Below are positions 1 through 4,784 of a stretch of 5,802 bases of DNA, piece after piece (the stretch's first letter is position 1; each line of letters starts with the position of its first letter). This stretch comes from an uncultured Collinsella sp. (GTDB taxonomy: Bacteria > Actinomycetota > Coriobacteriia > Coriobacteriales > Coriobacteriaceae). The position numbers were made by a program, and so were the translations under genes. A model generated the notes under the pieces. It did no database searches and had not been told where the DNA came from. It worked only from the letters and a program-made list of their open reading frames with translations. The stretch covers positions 1-5,802 of the forward strand of contig CABUZD010000111.1 of assembly GCA_902495945.1 (NCBI GenBank), in the 5' to 3' direction.

Positions 1-190
1 GGCCGTCGTTGACCGTGTAAACGGGGTCGCCCATGACCAGGTGGCCGAGGGTGGACTTGCCGGCGCCGTTGGGTCCCATCAGCACGTGGGTCTCGCCGGC
101 GGCGACGTTAAGGTTGACGTTGTGGAGGATGGTCTTCTCGTCCACGGAGGCGGTCAGACCTTCGATGGAAAGCAGCGGATTTGCGCTCAT
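1..190 (-). CDS. sufC: SufC, Fe-S cluster assembly ATPase (N-terminal part, cut by window edge)
   Basis: This is the start of the cytoplasmic ABC-type ATPase of the SUF system, which works with SufB and SufD to build iron-sulfur clusters. Sixty-three codons are visible from an ATG at 190 reading leftward. The protein begins MSANPLLSIEGLTASVDEKT and reaches a Walker A loop, GPNGAGKST, at residues 39-47. The motif is followed by LGHLVMGDPVYTVNDG, close to the 'LxxxxMGxPxYxVTxG' stretch that distinguishes SufC from other ABC ATPases. An AGAGGGA ribosome binding site lies a few bases upstream of the ATG on the minus strand. The gene diverges from an Rrf2-type regulator, as expected for a self-regulated suf locus. 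The signature motif, Walker B and the rest of the operon are outside the window. Identity as SufC rather than another ABC ATPase is well supported but rests on the N-terminus and context. Confidence 0.9.
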   Translation of the reverse strand, partial: MSANPLLSIEGLTASVDEKTILHNVNLNVAAGETHVLMGPNGAGKSTLGHLVMGDPVYTVNDG

Positions 191-209
191 GCTGTCCCTC
201 TCTGTATAT

Positions 210-229
210 GGTGTACTCATAGGTGTACT
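210..229. repeat. Direct repeat GGTGTACT x2 upstream of sufC
   Basis: The octamer GGTGTACT occurs at 210-217 and again at 222-229, a 12-base period. On the sufC coding strand it reads AGTACACC-TATG-AGTACACC and ends about 20 bases before the sufC start codon. The position would suit an operator or a leader element, but the repeat is short, fits no operator consensus I know, and may be chance. Confidence 0.4.
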
Positions 230-274
230 AAACCCTAGGAATCTTCTCGGAATAAAGTTACTATGGGTTCGGCG

Positions 275-298
275 TTAGTCAAGGGAAAACCCGACTAA
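275..298. promoter_or_regulatory. TTAGTC/GACTAA dyad, candidate operator between sufC and the Rrf2 gene
   Basis: TTAGTC at 275-280 is the exact reverse complement of GACTAA at 293-298, and an inner GGG (283-285) and CCC (290-292) also pair. The dyad lies midway between the two divergent start codons. On the minus strand it contains TTGACT (282 to 277), a 5/6 match to a -35 box facing sufC, although I see no good -10 at the right distance (best is TAACTT after 16 bases). An operator of the neighbouring Rrf2 regulator is the obvious hypothesis. It does not fit the E. coli IscR type 1 consensus, in which the GACT and AGTC half-sites are in the opposite order. Confidence 0.45.
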
Positions 299-303
299 TC
301 CAC

Positions 304-331
304 TCGACTTTTTAGATGAGGGACATAAAAT
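304..331 (+). promoter_or_regulatory. Candidate promoter for the Rrf2 gene
   Basis: TCGACT at 304-309 (4/6 to TTGACA) and TAAAAT at 326-331 (5/6 to TATAAT) are separated by 16 bases and point toward the regulator gene 78 bases downstream. The spacer is covered by an imperfect dyad at 303-320 (CTC-GA-CT-TTTT-AG-AT-GAG), which could be a repressor site. The -10 box lies inside the left arm of the long inverted repeat at 320-387, so if this promoter is used the transcript would carry only the inner part of that hairpin. Confidence 0.4.
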
Positions 332-387
332 CAGGTTTGTTTGCCCCGCGTGCATAGGATTTGGGCAAACAAGCCTGGTTTTGTCCC
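320..387 (+). repeat. Long near-perfect inverted repeat (25-pair hairpin) ahead of the Rrf2 gene
   Basis: The left arm is 320-346 and the right arm 363-387, with a 16-base loop (CGCGTGCATAGGATTT). Reading outward from the loop, GTTTGCCC pairs with GGGCAAAC, and the outermost bases are GGGACA and TGTCCC. The only irregularities are a two-base bulge (TA, 326-327) and two positions, 331 with 378 and 336 with 373, that are T with G. In plus-strand RNA these are G-U wobbles, so the stem is 25 pairs; in minus-strand RNA they would be A-C mismatches. There is no T run after the right arm, and no plus-strand gene upstream within the window, so it is not an ordinary terminator. It ends 21 bases before the regulator's ATG; the ribosome binding site lies outside the stem. 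It could be a leader RNA structure or a pair of facing operator half-sites. Confidence 0.7.
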
Positions 388-408
388 AGTAACGATGGGA
401 GGGTAGGT

Positions 409-840
409 ATGCTCATTTCTTCCAAGGGCCGCTATGCCCTCCGGCTGATGATCTATATCGCGGCGCTGGGCGACGCCGAGGGCAAGATTGCCCTGCGCGA
501 GGTTGCCGACCGCGAGCATATCTCGCAAAAGTATCTGGAGCAGCTGGTTCGTCCGCTTATGAAGGCGGGCCTGCTTAAGAGCGTGCGCGGCAAGGGCGGC
601 GGCTACATGATGGCCAAGGACCCGGCCGAGGTGCGTGCTGGCGACATCCTGCGTGCCGTCGAGGGCAGCACGGCTCCGGTGGCGTGCGATGGCATCGACA
701 ACAGCTGCGCCCGCAGCGACCTGTGTTCCACCGTCAAGTTCTGGCGCGGCCTGGACGACGTGATCGAAAAGTACGTCGACGGCGTGACGTTGGCCGACCT
801 GGCCGCCGTCCCCGAGATCAACTTTGACATTAAGCTGTAG
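409..840 (+). CDS. Rrf2/IscR-family Fe-S transcriptional regulator
   Basis: This is a 143-residue DNA-binding regulator, the usual size for the Rrf2 family. It opens MLISSKGRYALRLMIYIA, the classic family start, followed by a winged helix-turn-helix: EVADREHISQKYLEQLV (31-47) as recognition region and VRGKGGGYMMAKDP (59-72) as wing. Cys93, Cys100 and Cys106 (C-x6-C-x5-C) match the cluster-ligand region of IscR-type members, so it probably senses Fe-S status. The ATG at 409 is chosen because the family N-terminus begins there and GGGAGG sits at 398-403; the frame is open upstream to 361 but that extension covers the inverted-repeat arm. It diverges from sufC across 218 bases, implying control of the suf operon and of itself. 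Whether it is an IscR or SufR functional equivalent, and a repressor or activator, cannot be read from sequence. Confidence 0.93.
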   Translation: MLISSKGRYALRLMIYIAALGDAEGKIALREVADREHISQKYLEQLVRPLMKAGLLKSVRGKGGGYMMAKDPAEVRAGDILRAVEGSTAPVACDGIDNSCARSDLCSTVKFWRGLDDVIEKYVDGVTLADLAAVPEINFDIKL

Positions 841-870
841 GTTGAGCGCAATTCCCTAAGATTTCGCGGA

Positions 871-909
871 GGGTTGTTGCCGTTTACCGAGGGGTTGTTG
901 TGTAACAAC
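871..909. promoter_or_regulatory. Direct repeat and palindrome, candidate operator upstream of the surface-protein gene
   Basis: GGGTTGTTG occurs at 871-879 and 892-900, exactly 21 bases (two helical turns) apart. The second copy runs into a perfect 6-base-arm palindrome, GTTGTT-GTGT-AACAAC, at 894-909. The palindrome overlaps the candidate -35 box of the next gene, a common place for a repressor site. No convincing terminator for the regulator gene is visible in this interval; a CCCT/AGGG pair at 854-857 and 870-873 is too short. Confidence 0.4.
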
Positions 910-926
910 GGGCGAGCTGCAATACT
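898..926 (+). promoter_or_regulatory. Weak candidate promoter for the surface-protein gene
   Basis: TTGTGT at 898-903 and AATACT at 921-926 are separated by 17 bases, and TGC at 918-920 supplies an extended -10 element. Neither hexamer is strong (3/6 and 4/6). The predicted start would give a leader of roughly 45 bases before the ATG at 980, which has a good GGGAGG site at about 969-974. Confidence 0.3.
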
Positions 927-979
927 TATTTTTATCTTTGCAAACTGAACTTTAACTACACCAATGCAGGGAGGATCTT

Positions 980-2761
980 ATGCAGCCCAAGCATTCCGCG
1001 ATTGTCGCGGGTCTGACGCTGGCGCTTTCGTTTGGCGCCGTTTCCGCGCCGGCACCCGCCGCTGCCGAGGAGCCCACGCCGGGCGTTGCCTCGGATGCCA
1101 CCGATATCGATAAGGGCCTTTACACCCAACAGTCCTTCTCGGGCGTGCTGAGGTCGGTCCAGGGCGTTTCGTTTGTCAACGTGACTCCCGAGATGAAGTA
1201 CTTCACCAAATATGAGAGCCACGGCAACTATAACCAGGGCTTTTCGTATGGTGACGGCTACAACGCGCTGGGTTATTACCAGTTCGACCGTCGTTGGTCG
1301 CTCATTCCGTTTATGAAGCAGGTCTACAACTACGATTCTGCCAAGTACGGCATGCTCAAGGATGCGATTGATCGCGGCAGCGAGATTTCCAACACGAGCA
1401 ATGCCATGTACGAGAACGGCCAGCTCACCGAGTTGGGCCATATCGCTCAGGATGCCTTCCAAGGTGCGTATAACACCGATCCTGTTGAGTTCTCAACACT
1501 TCAAGATGCCTATGCGTACAACTCGTACTATGCGGTGACCGAGGCGTGGCTCAAGAGCGGCCTGGGTATTGATATTTCAGGCCGCGCCGATTGCGTCAAG
1601 GGCATGGTGTGGAGCATTACCAACATGTGCGGCACCGGTGGCTGCAGGGACTTTTTCCGCTGGGCGAATCTTTCCAATGATATGTCCGACCGCGAGTTTG
1701 TGACGGCGCTTTCCAATAGTGTGGTCAACAATGTCGCCACTAAGTTTTCGAGTCAGCCCCAGTATCATGAGGGCTGGAAGAACCGCTACCGCAACGAGCT
1801 GAAGGACTGCTTGGTTTATATCGCCGAGGACGAGGCCGCTGCCGCCGCGACGCCCGTGCAGCCCGAGCCCACACCGGCGCCCTCGCCGACACCTGATTCG
1901 AATGACGACTCGAGTGACGATGCCAACGATGACAGGATGGATGCGCCCTCGACCGATGCTGACGGTAATGGCTCTGTTGGTGGCACTACCAACGACGGCT
2001 CTACCTCGAACGGCTCCGATTCGAACGGCTCTGCTGCGGGCGATTCGCCTTCAAGCTCTGCCGGCAATACGGACAGCGACGCTTCTGGTTCGACCGGCGC
2101 TGACACCTCTAACTCATCCACCGGCTCGAGCGATTCGTCCGTTGACACCGGCTCTAACAGCGGCTCCGGCTCTGACGCAGCCCCTGATTCCGATGCTTCC
2201 AAGGACGACTCGAATAAGGTGGCGGACGCTCCCGTTGCTTCACCGGACAAGAAGCCTTCTTTCTCCGTGCAGCTTGGTTCTACGCTGGGCTCTTCGCTGA
2301 TGGCTGGCGTCAATAACGGCTCGACCCAGAACAAGGACAACTCTGATCAGGTTTCCACGGAAAAGACCGAAGCCACAAAGGGCGACTCAAAGGACAAGGC
2401 TTCCGAGAAGGCTGAATCCGATAAGGGTCCTAGCTCTGATGAGAAGGACGACAAATCCGCTCAGAAGAAGGACGAGAGCAAGACCGAGGGCGAAAAGAAA
2501 CAGCCCGAAGACGACGACAAGAGCGGTGCTGACAACCAGGTCCAAGAGCAAAATGACTCCAAGACGGTGACCACTACAACCACGACGACTACAACGACCA
2601 AGTCATCTGGCGGTAACATGCCCAAGACGGGCGACCTTATCGTTATGGCGAGCCTTGCCAGTGCAAGCTTGGCCACACTGGGCGCTACGTCTATCGTAAG
2701 TGGTAAGCATAAGCTCGATCAGCAGAAGAAAGCTTCTGGGGAGGACGGCTCGGAGGAGTAG
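980..2761 (+). CDS. Secreted, sortase-anchored protein with a lysozyme-like N-terminal domain
   Basis: This 593-residue protein is exported and probably wall-bound. Residues 1-29 form a signal peptide (K4-H5, hydrophobic 7-23, likely cleavage after APAAA at A29). Residues about 60-283 look folded: a KYESHGNYN stretch with Glu79, then YGDGYNALGYYQFD (90-103), recalls lysozyme-superfamily hydrolases in which a Glu precedes a Gly-rich turn and YQF. Glu79 would be the candidate acid. Four cysteines (205, 217, 222, 277) could form disulfides. Then come a Pro/Thr stretch (291-305), a Ser/Asp/Gly/Asn-rich stalk (to about 412), a short less biased island, PSFSVQLGSTLGSSLMAGVN (426-445), a Lys/Glu/Asp-rich segment (about 452-527), ten consecutive Thr (531-540), MPKTG at 547-551, a hydrophobic segment (553-575) and an 18-residue charged tail. 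The anchor motif has Met where LPXTG has Leu. Substrate and enzymatic activity are inferred; the secreted, anchored architecture is clear. A GGGAGG site precedes the ATG. Confidence 0.88.
   Translation: MQPKHSAIVAGLTLALSFGAVSAPAPAAAEEPTPGVASDATDIDKGLYTQQSFSGVLRSVQGVSFVNVTPEMKYFTKYESHGNYNQGFSYGDGYNALGYYQFDRRWSLIPFMKQVYNYDSAKYGMLKDAIDRGSEISNTSNAMYENGQLTELGHIAQDAFQGAYNTDPVEFSTLQDAYAYNSYYAVTEAWLKSGLGIDISGRADCVKGMVWSITNMCGTGGCRDFFRWANLSNDMSDREFVTALSNSVVNNVATKFSSQPQYHEGWKNRYRNELKDCLVYIAEDEAAAAATPVQPEPTPAPSPTPDSNDDSSDDANDDRMDAPSTDADGNGSVGGTTNDGSTSNGSDSNGSAAGDSPSSSAGNTDSDASGSTGADTSNSSTGSSDSSVDTGSNSGSGSDAAPDSDASKDDSNKVADAPVASPDKKPSFSVQLGSTLGSSLMAGVNNGSTQNKDNSDQVSTEKTEATKGDSKDKASEKAESDKGPSSDEKDDKSAQKKDESKTEGEKKQPEDDDKSGADNQVQEQNDSKTVTTTTTTTTTTKSSGGNMPKTGDLIVMASLASASLATLGATSIVSGKHKLDQQKKASGEDGSEE
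2006..2031 (+). repeat. Short 15-base tandem repeat in the stalk coding sequence
   Basis: TCGAACGGCTC occurs at 2006-2016 and 2021-2031, encoding two SNGS units five residues apart. It is part of the Ser/Asp/Gly/Asn-rich stalk and may mark local duplication; the surrounding repeats are otherwise degenerate at DNA level. Confidence 0.5.
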
Positions 2762-2793
2762 CCTCTTGGTTGCTAGATAACTAAAGAGTTGGG

Positions 2794-2830
2794 ACGGGGT
2801 CCGGTGCGAATGCGTCGGGCCCCGTTTTGT
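2794..2830 (+). terminator. Intrinsic terminator after the surface-protein gene
   Basis: ACGGGGTCCG (2794-2803) pairs over ten positions with CGGGCCCCGT (2816-2825), including one G-U wobble (2800 with 2819), around a 12-base loop. TTTT follows directly (2825-2828, then GTTG). It begins 33 bases after the stop codon at 2761, so transcription of the surface-protein gene most likely ends here and the next gene needs its own promoter. Confidence 0.88.
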
Positions 2831-2923
2831 TGTGCAACGATTAGTTGTGCCCCCTCACACCTCTTGTTGCTACCGTTGCCCGATATGTTTGCGCGGCGTC
2901 ATCGGTACATGCGATGCGGTCAT

Positions 2924-2929
2924 TACAAT
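2924..2929 (+). promoter_or_regulatory. Possible -10 box for the AAA-like gene
   Basis: TACAAT at 2924-2929 matches TATAAT at 5/6 positions and lies 35 bases before the chosen start. No good -35 is present at 16-18 bases (best is TCGGTA at 2902-2907, 3/6). It is suggested mainly because the strong terminator just upstream makes a separate promoter likely in 2831-2950, and nothing better is visible there. Confidence 0.25.
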
Positions 2930-2948
2930 TGGCATCGTGCTGCGATTT

Positions 2949-2955
2949 AGGGGGA
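2949..2955 (+). promoter_or_regulatory. Ribosome binding site deciding the GTG start of the AAA-like gene
   Basis: AGGGGGA at 2949-2955 lies eight bases before GTG at 2964. The reading frame is open back to 2832, but the upstream part overlaps the terminator end and has no comparable site, so this element fixes the start. A TTG at 2961 is a less well spaced alternative. Confidence 0.65.
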
Positions 2956-2963
2956 ACGTTTTG

Positions 2964-4760
2964 GTGTCTGAACAGGTAAATAATGGTTGTGCTGCCGACT
3001 TTGGCGTGCGTTTGATCGGCTGTGCCGACGATGCGGTTTTGCCCATTGGCATGCACGACTATGCGGAGGCCCTTGGTTGCTGCATGCTGGTTGACAAGAC
3101 CATGTTTATTGCTGATGTGTTGGACTGCGACGCGTCCGTTGTGGTGTGCTGTCGACCCGAGGGTTTTGGCAAGAGCATGAACTTGTCGATGCTCAGGGCT
3201 TTTCTGGAGCGTCCGGCGGTCGGTCGCGCCGGTCGGATCTCGTTTGCCGATGCTCAGATTTGGGATGCGAACGGCGGGCGCTATCGGGATGAGTATGCTT
3301 GCTATCCGGTGATATCGCTGGACTTTTCTGGCGCTGCGAGGTGTGGCCCCGCTGTTGCCGGCGTCGTGCGCGATGCCCTTTCGGGCGAGTGCGCTCGCTT
3401 GTTGGCGCTCTTGGAGGCTCCGGATTTAGCTCGAGATAAGGTGCGTCACATCGAACGTGTCGCGCGTGGCGTGGCGAGCGCGGACGAGGTTGACTCGGTG
3501 CTCGGTGTGCTCATAGAGCTGCTGGAGATTGCCTGCGATGAGCAGGTTGTATTGCTCGTTGATGGGTACGATGCGGCGTGGTCTCGCCGTGCGAGCGCGA
3601 GGGACGCTTCCGACGCCGATCCGGCAGGGCTATTCGATCGCGTGCTGTTCGACGCCATTGCCACTGCGCGCGATTCGTTGCGGCTGACGTGTCTGATGGG
3701 GGAGTGCCCCGGTCCTGCCGAAGCGGCGCTTTCTTCGCGCGGCTGCTCGTATTGTCTGACGACGCCGCTGTCGGCGTGGTGTGACCGATGTTTCGGTTTT
3801 TCGGATGCCGAGGTCCAGGCTCTGTTGAGTCATGCTGGACGTGAGGAATGCCTGGATGATGCGCGTGAATGGCTCGAGGGATATCGGTTTGGTAGGGCCT
3901 ATTGCTCGAGTCCAGCGCGTGTGATCGGTTTTCTGGACCGAGGCTGCACGGCGCCTGTGCGCGCCGATCTGTATGGGCATGCGGATTGCCTGAGTAGGGT
4001 AGTTGCCGGGTGGAATCTCGACCGCCTTTCGGTCTTGTTTGATTTGCTCGAGGCCCATGGGTGCGCTGAGGCCCCGCTTTGTTTGGGCACTGCAGGGCCA
4101 GATGTCTCGCCTGACGATGGCATGTGGACAGCGCTGTATCTGTCCGGTTTTCTCACGACGGATATGACTGAGGAGCCAGAGCATGGCAATCGCCTCCGTG
4201 CTTTGCGATTGCCCAATAACGAGCTTCGACAGGCCTTGCGTCTAGTGATTATTGAGTGGTTTGAGTGCGCTGCAGAAGACATTCGAGACGTCGATGCGTT
4301 TCGCGACGGGCTGTGCCATGGGAACGAGGATACCGTGAGGCGGGCGCTAAGCCGCATCCTGGGGGATGCGGGAATCGGTGAGACCGACCCAGATAAGCCG
4401 CTGCCATATCATCTGCTCTTGCAGGGGCTCTGCTTTGGCTTGCCGGGCTATGCCAATCCTGCTTCGAGGCGAAAGTGTGGCGCGGGTCGCTGGGACATCC
4501 AGGTTTTCCCTACGGGTGCTGTGTTCGACGTAGCTGACACGATCGGTATGCTCGATGAACGTCCGCTGATAACGATTAACATGATGTATGACCCCGGTGT
4601 GGATGCGCTGGGCCTGGAATTGCTGGCCGTGCAGGCGCTGCTCGACATAGAGCGCGACGGCATCGACGAAATCCGTGTACCACGCCCCGGCGTGGGTCGC
4701 ATGCGCTGGGGGTTCGGTTTTGATGGGCAGCATGTGGCTACGGTGTGCCAGCGGCTTTAA
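2964..4760 (+). CDS. AAA-ATPase-like / DUF1703 (PD-(D/E)XK-like) family protein, catalytic residues apparently lost
   Basis: With the GTG at 2964 the product is 598 residues, normal for this family of unknown function found widely in gut bacteria. Family landmarks appear in order: LPIGMHDYAEAL and LVDKTMFI near the N-terminus, a P-loop RPEGFGKSM with Lys70, a Walker B-like VVLLVDGYDAAW around Asp200, LEGYRFG followed by SSPARVIGFL (usually YDGYRF and NPWSILNFL), and a C-terminal nuclease-like part with GAGRWDIQVFPTG (Asp511). Two deviations stand out: the family's usual Walker B D-E-Y-D reads D-G-Y-D (Gly201), and where members have I-E-F-K after the conserved Asp this protein has T537-I538-N539. 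ATP binding is therefore possible but hydrolysis and nuclease activity are doubtful. The protein is also cysteine-rich. The frame is intact with no stop or shift, so it is not a pseudogene on sequence grounds. A terminator separates it from the gene upstream, and it converges with the glycosyltransferase gene. The family assignment is firm; function is unknown. Confidence 0.8.
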   Translation: MSEQVNNGCAADFGVRLIGCADDAVLPIGMHDYAEALGCCMLVDKTMFIADVLDCDASVVVCCRPEGFGKSMNLSMLRAFLERPAVGRAGRISFADAQIWDANGGRYRDEYACYPVISLDFSGAARCGPAVAGVVRDALSGECARLLALLEAPDLARDKVRHIERVARGVASADEVDSVLGVLIELLEIACDEQVVLLVDGYDAAWSRRASARDASDADPAGLFDRVLFDAIATARDSLRLTCLMGECPGPAEAALSSRGCSYCLTTPLSAWCDRCFGFSDAEVQALLSHAGREECLDDAREWLEGYRFGRAYCSSPARVIGFLDRGCTAPVRADLYGHADCLSRVVAGWNLDRLSVLFDLLEAHGCAEAPLCLGTAGPDVSPDDGMWTALYLSGFLTTDMTEEPEHGNRLRALRLPNNELRQALRLVIIEWFECAAEDIRDVDAFRDGLCHGNEDTVRRALSRILGDAGIGETDPDKPLPYHLLLQGLCFGLPGYANPASRRKCGAGRWDIQVFPTGAVFDVADTIGMLDERPLITINMMYDPGVDALGLELLAVQALLDIERDGIDEIRVPRPGVGRMRWGFGFDGQHVATVCQRL

Positions 4761-4784
4761 GCGCCGAGGTGTTTCCGGTTTCCG

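Noticed and set aside
33..278. Plus-strand open frames over the sufC start
   Set aside because: They are antisense to the well-supported SufC N-terminus including its Walker A motif.
320..387. The long inverted repeat as an intrinsic terminator or an insertion-element remnant
   Set aside because: No T run follows the right arm, no gene lies upstream on that strand, and no flanking target-site duplication or transposase fragment is visible.
361..408. 16-codon N-terminal extension of the Rrf2 regulator from TTG 361
   Set aside because: Rrf2 proteins begin right at the M-x-x-S-x-K-G-R-Y-A motif, a ribosome binding site precedes ATG 409, and the extension consists of the inverted-repeat arm.
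1816..2340. Minus-strand open frame opposite the stalk of the surface protein (174 codons)
   Set aside because: Its Ser/Glu/Pro/Val-rich low complexity simply mirrors the Ser/Asp/Gly codons of the real stalk; no start signal supports it.
2829..2850. GTTGTGC direct repeat (2829-2835 and 2844-2850)
   Set aside because: Seven bases, partly within the terminator's T tract, and no relation to a credible promoter; treated as chance.
2832..2963. 44-codon upstream extension of the AAA-like gene with a Cys-rich SCCYRCPICLRG stretch resembling a zinc ribbon
   Set aside because: The GTG at 2832 directly abuts the terminator and has no ribosome binding site, whereas AGGGGGA precedes the GTG at 2964 and the family's conserved N-terminus begins just after that point. 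The cysteines are probably coincidental.
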